From: Ferrimonas sp044433165 | GTDB taxonomy: Bacteria; Pseudomonadota; Gammaproteobacteria; Enterobacterales; Shewanellaceae | Assembly (NCBI GenBank): GCA_044433165.1 | Contig: JAWXTX010000066.1 | Span: forward strand, 1 to 15,530 | Reading direction: 5' to 3' | Length of the DNA: 15,530 nt | Shown: positions 6,547-13,269 of the stretch, piece by piece | How the letters are laid out: each line of letters opens with the position of its first letter | Numbering within the stretch: the stretch's first letter is position 1 | Made by a program: the position numbers and the translations under genes | Notes under the pieces: model-generated | Database searches by the model: none | Seen by the model: only the letters and a program-made list of their open reading frames with translations | Told to the model about the DNA's origin: nothing

Positions 6547-7569
6547 TTAGAGTTTTTCAGGCCCATTCAGCTGTTCAAACTCTTTATCGATAAGCCCTTT
6601 TATTACCGCATTAATTTTTTCACCTTTATGCTCGGCGAGCCAATCTAAACGTTTACTAGTCCGTTCAATCATTGATATTCCACGGGACTTAGGACCATTT
6701 GTCTTATTTCTAGCTGTCACTTGGTTCCAGGCTAAGCGAGCTTGTATGAACAAGCATTTACACTCTCCTGGGTCTTCTAAAAACTCGTAATCAAATTCCG
6801 CTTGTAAAGCTAAATAACGCTCTTCGTTAGTGGTCGGATCCCAAGGTAAGTAAAAGTACTTATCTTGTTTTTTCACATAGTCACATAACCATTCCACTTT
6901 TTTATGGTCTTTACCATTGAGCCATTTGGAGAACTTTTTGTTGGTTTCTTCTTTTAGGCTTTTTGTCCAAGCTTCTGAAAGCAAACTCATGATGTATTGC
7001 TGTCCGCTAAGCTCAATTTCACTATAAAGAAAGGCGGATTTAACTATCTGAAATCTATCTCTATGGCTATTCGGTTCTATTCCTCTAGTATTACTTTTAA
7101 ATAGCCTCATAGAGTTTTTTCTATCTAAAATATCGTTTAGAACGTTTCTATCAGCTTGATGTTGCAAAGCATAACGATCCCGTTTTAAGTTTTCGATATC
7201 CTCTTCCCTGGGGGAGTGTAATGTGTGCCTCTTTATAAAGTAATAGCAAAAAGCACAGATTCTGGGCTCATTCTTTATCCACTTAAAATCATCACTGTTT
7301 AGTTGTTGTTCATTAAAGGTCTTCTGAAGGAAAGAAATGAGATCTGCCTTAAGGTCATCCCCAGTTGATTTTTGCCCCATACTTGTTAAGGCTTTTTGTA
7401 TACTTTCTGTACTAAAAGAAGATATCTCTCGACGTAAAAAATCATCTGCTTGTCTTGAATCATCGGCGCTACTGATTAACTCATCTGAATCAATATTAAA
7501 CATGTCTTTAAGCTGATAGGCATAGAAAATAGCTTCCCTCCAGCTTCTTGATGCTAAAGAATCGTTCAT
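6547..7569 (-). CDS. Unrecognised 340-residue protein
   Basis: No family recognised. The start is supported by GAGG six bases before the ATG, and the frame is long and uninterrupted. The product is soluble-looking, rich in Lys, Asp, Glu and aromatic residues, mostly helical, with no signal peptide or membrane segment. There is a Cys/Tyr/His cluster near residues 105-117 (ICAFCYYFIKRHTLH) and a conspicuous SHRDRFQIVKSAF segment near 168-180. It is a monocistronic minus-strand gene in the slot beside alpA and the rep-like gene, where phage satellites and P4-like elements usually carry defence or other cargo genes. That position makes an anti-phage or accessory role plausible, but nothing in the protein proves it. 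Confidence 0.6.
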   Translation of the reverse strand: MNDSLASRSWREAIFYAYQLKDMFNIDSDELISSADDSRQADDFLRREISSFSTESIQKALTSMGQKSTGDDLKADLISFLQKTFNEQQLNSDDFKWIKNEPRICAFCYYFIKRHTLHSPREEDIENLKRDRYALQHQADRNVLNDILDRKNSMRLFKSNTRGIEPNSHRDRFQIVKSAFLYSEIELSGQQYIMSLLSEAWTKSLKEETNKKFSKWLNGKDHKKVEWLCDYVKKQDKYFYLPWDPTTNEERYLALQAEFDYEFLEDPGECKCLFIQARLAWNQVTARNKTNGPKSRGISMIERTSKRLDWLAEHKGEKINAVIKGLIDKEFEQLNGPEKL

Positions 7570-8029
7570 TTCAACCTCACTATAAAAAACCTAATAAGGT
7601 AATAGTAGAGTGATAATTAGATGATTAAAAGATAATTATGCCGTAATTATTCCGTCATTTATTTTTTGGTTTATCTCTGTGATTACTAGGGAAGAGGCCC
7701 GTTTACCGTGCATATTAGCGATTTATTCCACTTTACTGCTGTTAACGGTTATCTGGTATTGCTAATACGATGAGTAAAACAAAGTTAATCAGATAAAAAG
7801 CTCTCGATGAATTCATGAGATAACACCAGACCAAAACAAGTGACTATTGAGGTGGTTTTTTGCTGTTGCTATAGAAGAGGGACTTGAGTGACGGGATCAC
7901 CTAAGTACTGTCGGTATAGTTATATACGTACCTCTCTCTTAGTGAACATACCTTAGTATGGTCACCTGATAATCCAGTAAATAAATACAACAGATCTTAC
8001 TTATGATAACCAACCATAGGTAAGTGAAA
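7570..8029. other. AT-rich divergent intergenic region, candidate origin/control region
   Basis: 460 bp without a gene, between a minus-strand gene and the rep-like gene. It holds an imperfect repeat ACCTAAGTACTGTC (7899-7912) / ACCTTAGTATGGTC (7950-7963), 11 of 14 matching; a near-palindrome centred on ATGAATTCAT (about 7807-7816) flanked by CTC/GAG; a GTGA-TCAC inverted repeat near 7888-7899; and ACCT-AGGT half-sites close to the minus-strand start. Short repeats just upstream of a replication-type protein are typical of an origin or of autoregulatory sites, but no clear iteron array is present. Confidence 0.35.
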
Positions 8030-8686
8030 ATGAACAACAACTACTTCAAGGGGTTGCCCATTCAAGGCAACCTAAATGACTACAACGAAAGATACTTAGA
8101 CAAAACAATAGATACATTGAATCACGCATGTGATGAGAACAAACGCGTCTATGCAGTACGGATTGATCTTAAGATGCCACAAGCTCCTCAAGAGCTTGAT
8201 TGCTTGAGTCGAGATGAGATCGTCAACCAATGCCGATTTAGAGATAGGGTTATCTCACGGTTCACCGATTCGCTTAAAGCAAAAATTAAAGCGATGGACC
8301 GCAGGTACGAAAAAGCTAATAGAAGAGTACGCCCTTCAGGCGTTCGGTTTATTTGGGGCAGAGAGCGAGATACATCAGTAAATGATCATTACCACATGGT
8401 ATTGCTTTTTAATAAAGAGAAATTCCATAAGCTAGGTGAGTGGGAAAGAAGAGACACCTTATCAGGGATGATTCAAGATGCTTGGGCTAGTGCGCTAGGC
8501 ATGGATTATCACAGCGCGATTGGGTTGGTGCATTTTACTAAAAATGGTGGGTATTATTTACATCAAGGTACCTCCGAGTTTTCTCGTCAGTATGAGGAGC
8601 TATTTTACCGTTTAAGTTATCTAGCAAAAAAAGATACTAAACACTATGGTGAGGGACGCCGTAATTTTGGTACCAGTTATCGGTAG
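8030..8686 (+). CDS. YagK/YfjJ-type (inovirus Gp2-like) replication protein
   Basis: 218 residues from the ATG at 8030; a GTG two codons upstream (8024) is open but the ATG has better spacing from AGGTAAG. The family is the YagK_YfjJ C-terminal domain found in E. coli cryptic elements and annotated as inovirus Gp2-like. The segment FIWGRERDTSVNDHYHMVLL (about 108-127) contains H120-Y-H122, resembling the HUH metal motif of rolling-circle initiators, and a later YLAKKD (Y197, K200) could supply the nicking tyrosine. Role: probably initiation of element replication. The HUH reading is inference; the family call is stronger. Confidence 0.72.
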   Translation: MNNNYFKGLPIQGNLNDYNERYLDKTIDTLNHACDENKRVYAVRIDLKMPQAPQELDCLSRDEIVNQCRFRDRVISRFTDSLKAKIKAMDRRYEKANRRVRPSGVRFIWGRERDTSVNDHYHMVLLFNKEKFHKLGEWERRDTLSGMIQDAWASALGMDYHSAIGLVHFTKNGGYYLHQGTSEFSRQYEELFYRLSYLAKKDTKHYGEGRRNFGTSYR

Positions 8687-8693
8687 TGAGGAA

Positions 8694-8714
8694 TGGAGGG
8701 TGTTTAGCCCTCCA
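8694..8714. terminator. Bidirectional terminator between rep-like and LRAT genes
   Basis: A perfect 7-bp stem, TGGAGGG (8694-8700) and CCCTCCA (8708-8714), with a TGTTTAG loop lies just after the rep-like stop and just before the convergent LRAT gene's stop. It is GC-rich and placed exactly where a shared terminator is expected, though the U tracts are short. Confidence 0.6.
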
Positions 8715-8719
8715 GTATG

Positions 8720-9421
8720 TTAATCAAACCACGATGTAATCGCACTCCAGGTGTTACCAACTACCTCAATGGGTGCAAAGACGACATCAACTGCAGTCTC
8801 TACTGTGCCCGTTATCAGCTCGCCAGTAGCGCCAATGATTTCACCCTCACTCAGTTTATCGTAAGTATTACTCAGTGTATTAACGGTACCTGTGTAGGCG
8901 GCTTCAATAGGCTTGGCGACAAGATCCCCAGGAGCCCCGACAACAGTGTTTACGCTATCAGGTAGTCCAATGTATTCCCCCACGTACTTGGCCCCTGTAG
9001 AAGCGATAGCGATGGTGCCTAGCGGACCTTTCGCAAATTGTTTAGCTGATTGACCAAGTAAACCTTGCCTAGCTGCAACATGAGCGATGGCATGACCGCT
9101 GTTACTCACTTGATTAGACGTATGTCGCTGTTCAAGGCAACGATTTATGAAGTGCTCACAATTGTTCGTGGTTACGTCATAACCGCGTTTACCTAACTGA
9201 TGCTTTGCGTAATCAATGGCATCTTGTGGATAGGGTGCGCGCCGTTTCACTCTGATTTCTTTCTCATCAGAAAACGTAGTTAAGCAACTGAGTATGACTT
9301 GCTTAGCGTGAGCGCAAAGATGAATGACTTCGCCATTGCCGATGTATAAGCCATGGTGCTCAGTAATCCCCAGTACATCAACGTTTACCACCAGATGATC
9401 GCCAGGTTGTAAGTGTTCCAT
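8720..9421 (-). CDS. LRAT/NlpC-P60-like putative acyltransferase or hydrolase
   Basis: 233 residues. Residues 1-105 are an LRAT (permuted NlpC/P60) fold: PGDHLVV, then HHGLYIGNGEVIHL with the catalytic His (about H23) and supporting H34, and the nucleophile Cys in NNCEHF (C88). Related enzymes act on lipid or peptide acyl groups through a thioester at this Cys. The C-terminal half (about 110-233) is Gly/Ala/Val/Thr-rich with hydrophobic stretches, suggesting membrane association. It begins 17 bp after the stop of the tyrosine recombinase, so it is probably cotranscribed. There is no signal peptide. Substrate unknown; lipid-targeting effector or element maintenance are open possibilities. Confidence 0.7.
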   Translation of the reverse strand: MEHLQPGDHLVVNVDVLGITEHHGLYIGNGEVIHLCAHAKQVILSCLTTFSDEKEIRVKRRAPYPQDAIDYAKHQLGKRGYDVTTNNCEHFINRCLEQRHTSNQVSNSGHAIAHVAARQGLLGQSAKQFAKGPLGTIAIASTGAKYVGEYIGLPDSVNTVVGAPGDLVAKPIEAAYTGTVNTLSNTYDKLSEGEIIGATGELITGTVETAVDVVFAPIEVVGNTWSAITSWFD

Positions 9422-9438
9422 GATAGAACCTCTCTAAG

Positions 9439-9999
9439 TTACAGTTCGAGTGATACGAAGTCTTTGTCGACTTCATCTTGAGTGATACCGATATAACGAA
9501 GCGTCACGCCCTCTGAGGTGTGACGTAGCATCTTCATCACGCGACCGATATCTTTTGTGGATTGGTAGAGGAAATAACCTCGTGTTTTGCGCATGGAGTG
9601 AGTACCCAGCGCAAGCTTGAGTTCTTGTCCTACTTGTTGAAAGGCCGTAGACACCGCACGCCGAGAGATCGGCTGCGGCGGTTTATGTTTTAGTTGCTGA
9701 CATCGATGTGATTGAAATAGGTAAACATGGTCAGGGTACTTCTCTCGCACTTTGGCAATGTGCTCCCGGGCTTTAGTGTTTAACTGGATGTTCGCTAGCT
9801 TGCCCGTTTTGCTTTCACGAATAATGAGTCGGTCATCATTAATGTCTTCAAAGCGGATTGAGAGTAGGTCGGATATTCGTAGTGCCAGGTTTAACCCTAT
9901 ATGCCAAACGTCAGCCATTTGCGGATTACAACGAATAGCGAGTAAGTGGCCAATTAGGCGTATTGTGTCGTCGTCTTTGATCGCTTGAACCTCAGCCAT
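9439..9999 (-). CDS. Small tyrosine recombinase (FimB/E-sized integrase)
   Basis: 186 residues from the ATG at 9999, chosen because AAGGAAG precedes it at good spacing; a GTG at 10044 would add 15 residues. It is a catalytic-domain-only phage-integrase family protein with a complete active set: R41 (LALRISDLL), K64 (SKTGK), H134-x-x-R137 (THSMR), H160 (LRHTS) and nucleophile Y169 (LRYIGI). The full N-terminal arm- and core-binding domains of ordinary integrases are absent, as in the inverting recombinases FimB/FimE. It acts on DNA as integrase, excisionase partner or invertase. Its upstream region carries repeated TGCTTCC/GGAAGCA boxes. Confidence 0.88.
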   Translation of the reverse strand: MAEVQAIKDDDTIRLIGHLLAIRCNPQMADVWHIGLNLALRISDLLSIRFEDINDDRLIIRESKTGKLANIQLNTKAREHIAKVREKYPDHVYLFQSHRCQQLKHKPPQPISRRAVSTAFQQVGQELKLALGTHSMRKTRGYFLYQSTKDIGRVMKMLRHTSEGVTLRYIGITQDEVDKDFVSLEL

Positions 10000-10003
10000 A
10001 GTC

Positions 10004-10116
10004 TGCTTCCTTTTTTGTCTGTAGAGAGGTGTTTTGGGAAGCACAGAGAGACCGACACCGCCAAGCCCTTATGTAGCAAGGGATTGATGCTTCCCGTTTT
10101 AACAATATGGGAAGCA
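10004..10116. promoter_or_regulatory. Cluster of TGCTTCC boxes upstream of the recombinase
   Basis: TGCTTCC occurs at 10004-10010, its inverse GGGAAGCA at 10036-10043, TGCTTCCC at 10088-10095, and GGGAAGCA again at 10109-10116. The last two form a perfect 8-bp inverted repeat with a 13-base spacer. Between them is CCCTT-7 bases-AAGGG (10066-10082), whose 7-bp spacer resembles a tyrosine-recombinase crossover core. These could be recombinase-binding sites, an operator, or a hairpin in the leader. Confidence 0.45.
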
Positions 10117-10192
10117 GCAGTATCAGCCGTTATCTGTGCTGGTGGATGTTATTGAAAAGTGGTGTTTGAGTTGTGGTGTGCTGAAGAGCCGT

Positions 10193-10651
10193 TTAATGAC
10201 CTCGAACTTCGATTTGGTCATAAGCGTCAGTATCTAGGTAGTCAATAAAGTTGTCTTCCCACAAGGGGTAGAGTTCTAAAATTGCGGGAGAACAAATACT
10301 CGCCCAACCTACATACCGAGTAAAAGCAGCTGAGTTACCAAAATCAAAGTCAATATCTCGCTCAAGTTCAGGGTAAGGACCACCGCAGTAACTAAAGTCA
10401 GTGATGTACAAAATCGTGTAGCGATTGTTGGCATCTTTGCTCAATGAAATCTCTACTGGATGGTAGCCACCGTTTTCAGCGCTGTAGTCTTTGTCTCTAA
10501 AGTTAATAACGATGTAATTGTCGCCGACGACTTCAGTATGTTGGTTCAGCACATCAGCTAAGCGTTTTAATAACGTATTGGAGATGGGTAAAGCGGCTTT
10601 GTTAAATGACAAACTGTTTGATGTGTCGTTGAGTAGTGATTTAGCTGGCAT
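10193..10651 (-). CDS. DUF2787 family protein
   Basis: This resembles the DUF2787 family, small proteins of unknown function frequent on mobile elements of Vibrio, Shewanella and relatives. Recognisable parts are NYIVINFRDKDYSAENGGYH, the central ITDFSYCGG and DIDFDF. Two starts are possible: ATG 10651 with a strong AGGAGG (152 residues), or ATG 10693, which overlaps the radC stop as ATGA and has AAAGGAG six bases before it (166 residues). The first is preferred because the extra residues look unlike folded sequence. It is translationally coupled to, or close behind, the RadC-like gene. Confidence 0.75.
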   Translation of the reverse strand: MPAKSLLNDTSNSLSFNKAALPISNTLLKRLADVLNQHTEVVGDNYIVINFRDKDYSAENGGYHPVEISLSKDANNRYTILYITDFSYCGGPYPELERDIDFDFGNSAAFTRYVGWASICSPAILELYPLWEDNFIDYLDTDAYDQIEVRGH

Positions 10652-10689
10652 AAGCGCCTCCTTACTCTTACAGACTGGTTGATGGTTAT

Positions 10690-11181
10690 TCATATCCAGC
10701 TCCTTTCAGCAAAAGAGACACAATGCTCACCAACCACAATGTGGTCGAGCACTCGCACATCAATTAACCCCAACGCATCAACCAGCCTGCTAGTAATGCG
10801 TTTGTCCGCTCTAGAGGGCTCGGCGATCCCCGATGGGTGGTTATGGGCCAGGATAACCGCAGCAGCATTAGCATTGAGGGCGGCCTTTACCACTTCTCTT
10901 GAATAAACACTTGCTGCATCGATGGTGCCAAAGAACAGCTCTTCAAAACGAATAAGCTGGTGTTGGTTATCCAGCAGCATCAGTGCAAACACTTCACGGT
11001 CATACGAGCCAAGCTTTAGCTGTAGATACTCTTTCACGTTCTCAGGGTTAGTAAAGGTACCTTCACGTTTGTACTTTTGTGCGAGCGCTTCAGCTGCGTG
11101 TTCTAGCAGCTCATTGAGGCTAGAGGTTTGGTGAGGTGGATATTGGTTATTAGTTGTAATGGTTGATCGAGATGTACGCAT
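10690..11181 (-). CDS. radC: RadC-like JAB/MPN-domain protein
   Basis: 163 residues with the RadC/JAB1-type metalloprotease-like core. The JAMM signature H113-N-H115-PSG...D126 (HXHX10D) is intact, preceded by a Glu-containing strand near residues 79-81. It lacks the N-terminal helix-hairpin-helix of chromosomal RadC, as do the short YeeS/YkfG-like versions on prophages and islands. The start is well supported by AGGAGG six bases before the ATG. It is first in a minus-strand series with DUF2787, recombinase and LRAT genes. Despite the historical name, a DNA-repair role for these proteins is not established. Confidence 0.88.
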   Translation of the reverse strand: MRTSRSTITTNNQYPPHQTSSLNELLEHAAEALAQKYKREGTFTNPENVKEYLQLKLGSYDREVFALMLLDNQHQLIRFEELFFGTIDAASVYSREVVKAALNANAAAVILAHNHPSGIAEPSRADKRITSRLVDALGLIDVRVLDHIVVGEHCVSFAERSWI

Positions 11182-11201
11182 AGGGGCCTCCTATATCTAT
11201 T

Positions 11202-11219
11202 AATTGAGTTTTATCAATT
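11202..11219. promoter_or_regulatory. Inverted repeat upstream of radC
   Basis: A perfect 6-bp inverted repeat AATTGA (11202-11207) / TCAATT (11214-11219) lies just upstream of the radC Shine-Dalgarno in the radC/alpA divergent region. It is a possible operator for the minus-strand operon; no convincing -35/-10 pair was seen. Confidence 0.3.
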
Positions 11220-11322
11220 GGGCTATGCGTAGTGATGAAATATATCTGAAAGGACTTTGAATGCAGGTTAGCGAGAGAGGGGGTAGTACGGCAGGTGGGG
11301 GAATCTAGGTAAAAAAATATTG

Positions 11323-11363
11323 GGGAGTCCTTGGTATGAGCGAGCTAATACATAAGGATTCCC
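11323..11363 (+). promoter_or_regulatory. Hairpin covering the second alpA ribosome-binding site
   Basis: Arms GGGAGTCCTT (11323-11332) and AAGGATTCCC (11354-11363) pair at 9 of 10 positions (the remaining one a G-T pair in RNA), with inner GTAT/ATAC arms shortening the loop. The 3' arm contains the AAGGA Shine-Dalgarno eight bases before the alpA ATG. The sequence differs entirely from the hairpin before the first alpA, but the architecture is the same. Confidence 0.55.
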
Positions 11364-11366
11364 AAC

Positions 11367-11549
11367 ATGAGATTTTTAAAACTACAACAAGTCATGGACA
11401 AAACAACACTTTGCCGCAGCAGTATCTACCTCTTGATTAAAGCAGGTGATTTCCCTAAAAACGTCACGGTAATGGGCAAGCGCAAAGCGTGGCTAGAAAG
11501 TGAGATTGACGATTGGATGATGAGCAAAATGGAGAGTTCAGAGCTGTAA
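11367..11549 (+). CDS. AlpA-family DNA-binding regulator (copy 2)
   Basis: 60 residues: FLKLQQVMDKTTLCRSSIYL, KAGDFPK and MGKRKAWLESEIDDW. It is a paralog of the AlpA at 6246-6449, with long identical blocks (TTLCRSSIYLLIKAGDFP). The AAGGA sequence at 11354 fixes the start at 11367. It is divergent from radC and precedes the XRE-ImmA regulator by 86 bp. Expected role: activator of integration or excision genes, or a directionality factor, for a neighbouring element. Confidence 0.85.
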   Translation: MRFLKLQQVMDKTTLCRSSIYLLIKAGDFPKNVTVMGKRKAWLESEIDDWMMSKMESSEL

Positions 11550-11560
11550 ATTAGATAGCA

Positions 11561-11612
11561 AATTACGGTAATTAGGTTTATATTATTCACAGATTTATTA
11601 TTTTTATAAACC
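11561..11612. promoter_or_regulatory. Palindromic control region of the XRE-ImmA/PIN genes
   Basis: A perfect palindrome AATTACGGTAATT (11561-11573) is followed by an inverted repeat GGTTTATA (11575-11582) / TATAAACC (11605-11612) enclosing 22 AT-rich bases. Both lie within 75 bp of the XRE-ImmA start and could be autoregulatory operator sites around the promoter. No consensus -35/-10 pair can be fixed. Confidence 0.4.
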
Positions 11613-11635
11613 AAGCCGTTGCTTGAGAGGATACC

Positions 11636-12739
11636 ATGTTTGCAGAACGCCTAGAACGAGCCCGTAAGGCTGCCGGGCTATCAATGAGTGCATTAGCCAG
11701 TGAAGTTGGCCTGTCCGCTAACGCCATTAAGAAATACGAACATGGCACAACTATGCCCTCTTCTTCAAACCTGCTTAAGCTTGCGAAAGCGCTAGAGGTT
11801 CGTACTGAGTACTTCTTTCGACCGACCAAGGTGAAGTTAGAAGGTGTTGAATACCGCAAGCGTGCTAGCACACCAAAGAAAGTGTTAGACCGAATCAATG
11901 GTGACGTTTTAGACCAAGCTGAACGTTGGCAAGAGCTTTTAGAGCTATATCCAGACTCTGTGAAACCGATTCCTGAATTTGGACTGCCGGATAACCTACC
12001 AAAGCAAATCACTAGCCTAGAGCAAGCCGAAGAGCTAGCGATTCAAATGCGTCACGCTTGGGATCTTGGTTTAAACCCCATTCACGACATGATCGATACT
12101 CTTGAAGCTAAAGGAGTGATGATCATTACCACGGATGTAGAAACGAATAAAAAGTTTGATGGTTTAGCTGGGAAGATTGGCAGCACGCCAGTAGTGGTGA
12201 TCTCTACCGCCCAAAGTGGAGACCGCCAGCGTTTCACCTTAGCTCACGAACTAGGTCACTTAGTCGTGCATGGTCGCTTGGTTGAAGGTATTGATGAAGA
12301 GAAGGTTTGCAACGCCTTTGCAGGTGCATTTCTTTTGCCAGCCCAAACACTTATTGAACACCTGGGTGAAAAACGCCGCCATATTGAACCGCGTGAATTA
12401 TTTATGCTCAAGCACGAATACGGCATTAGCATGTTGGCAGCACTGTTTCGAGCTGGGCAATGTGGAATAATTACACCAGCGACTCAGAAAAACCTGTTTA
12501 TGCTGTTTAGTAAAAATGGCTGGCGCACACAAGAGCCGGGGAAGGCTTACCCTCATGAATCGACTTATCTACACAAGCAGTTGGTTTACCGTGCTTTAGG
12601 TGAGGAGTACATAGGGGAATCAAAAGCTGCTGAGTTACTGAGCATGTCTGTCTCTAGCTTTCATAAAGAACGAAAATTAGAGGTACCGCTTCAAGTAAAG
12701 TTAGGCCAGGAGGCTAAAGGTGCAGCAGCTTCTAATTAG
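11636..12739 (+). CDS. XRE-ImmA/IrrE regulator with Zn-metallopeptidase motif (COG2856)
   Basis: 367 residues. An N-terminal XRE HTH (about 4-60: RLERARKAAGLSMSALASEV) is joined to an ImmA/IrrE domain with HELGH (204-208) and the downstream E222-x-x-x-N-A-F-A-G-A-F-L-L-P segment of the zinc site. The family includes ImmA of ICEBs1, which cleaves its cognate repressor, and IrrE/DdrO systems; fused XRE-COG2856 proteins act as antitoxin/regulators of paired genes. GAGAGG precedes the ATG. The 3' end overlaps the PIN gene by 20 bp. Likely role: repressor and antitoxin-like partner controlled by stress. Confidence 0.88.
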   Translation: MFAERLERARKAAGLSMSALASEVGLSANAIKKYEHGTTMPSSSNLLKLAKALEVRTEYFFRPTKVKLEGVEYRKRASTPKKVLDRINGDVLDQAERWQELLELYPDSVKPIPEFGLPDNLPKQITSLEQAEELAIQMRHAWDLGLNPIHDMIDTLEAKGVMIITTDVETNKKFDGLAGKIGSTPVVVISTAQSGDRQRFTLAHELGHLVVHGRLVEGIDEEKVCNAFAGAFLLPAQTLIEHLGEKRRHIEPRELFMLKHEYGISMLAALFRAGQCGIITPATQKNLFMLFSKNGWRTQEPGKAYPHESTYLHKQLVYRALGEEYIGESKAAELLSMSVSSFHKERKLEVPLQVKLGQEAKGAAASN

Positions 12740-13217
12740 TGACGCCAATATCCTCATTGACATGGAAGAAGGCGGCCTATTGGAAGCAATGTTTCAATTA
12801 CCTTTTGATTTCGCAACGCCAGATATCCTGTTTTTTGAAGAGCTGGAAGAAGAGCACGCCCACTTACCCGGTTTAGGGTTAGCGCTAAAAGAGGTTTCTT
12901 CAGAATCAATGATGTATGCCATGCAGTTAACAGGGACCTATACCCAGGCAAGTCGAAACGATTGCTTTGCCCTTGCTTTAGCTAAGCAAGAGCAGTGTCC
13001 TTTGCTAACGGGAGATATGGCGCTTAGAAAAGCAGCTGAGAAAGAAGCCGCTATCGTCAAAGGTACAATTTGGCTAGTAAGCCAGCTGGTGGTTCATCAG
13101 CAAATTAGCACCGAACAAGCGCGAGAGGCTTACAGGCAGATGCAAGCTAATGGCAGGCGTTTACCGTGGACTATCGCAGAGAAAGCCTTAGAAGAGCTAG
13201 AGCAAACAAATAACTAA
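12720..13217 (+). CDS. PIN-like domain protein, putative toxin
   Basis: 165 residues starting at GTG 12720, fixed by an AGGAGG six bases upstream inside the end of the XRE-ImmA gene. PIN-type acidic residues are visible: D8 (SDANILID), E40/E41, D81 (RNDCFALALA) and D99 (LTGD), the arrangement of Mg-dependent PIN ribonucleases. The 20-bp overlap with XRE-ImmA implies coupled translation, as in toxin-antitoxin pairs. Pairing of COG2856 proteins with PIN-like genes has, to my recollection, been predicted as a TA-type arrangement; activity here is inferred. Confidence 0.75.
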   Translation: MQQLLISDANILIDMEEGGLLEAMFQLPFDFATPDILFFEELEEEHAHLPGLGLALKEVSSESMMYAMQLTGTYTQASRNDCFALALAKQEQCPLLTGDMALRKAAEKEAAIVKGTIWLVSQLVVHQQISTEQAREAYRQMQANGRRLPWTIAEKALEELEQTNN

Positions 13218-13223
13218 TTAATG

Positions 13224-13246
13224 GTCTGCTCCTTATTGGAGCAGAC
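13224..13246 (+). terminator. Strong hairpin between the PIN gene and hsdM
   Basis: A perfect 9-bp stem, GTCTGCTCC (13224-13232) and GGAGCAGAC (13238-13246), with a TTATT loop sits 7 bp after the PIN stop. No U tract follows, so it may attenuate rather than end transcription, or stabilise a processed end, separating regulation of the XRE-ImmA/PIN pair from hsdMS. Confidence 0.6.
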
Positions 13247-13269
13247 TAGAACTATCAGGATTATTAAGA

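Noticed and set aside
7800..7818. Near-palindrome around ATGAATTCATGAG as a recombination site
   Set aside because: It is a single short dyad with an unpaired base, no partner copy in the window, and no nearby recombinase on that side.
8717..8965. Plus-strand 82-codon ORF after the rep-like gene
   Set aside because: It is antisense to the LRAT gene and begins in the terminator region without a ribosome-binding site.
10112..10122. The 11-mer GCAGCAGTATC shared by the region near the recombinase and both alpA genes, as a possible attachment core
   Set aside because: Matches of this length are expected by chance many times in 15.5 kb, and in alpA the sequence is explained by conserved codons.
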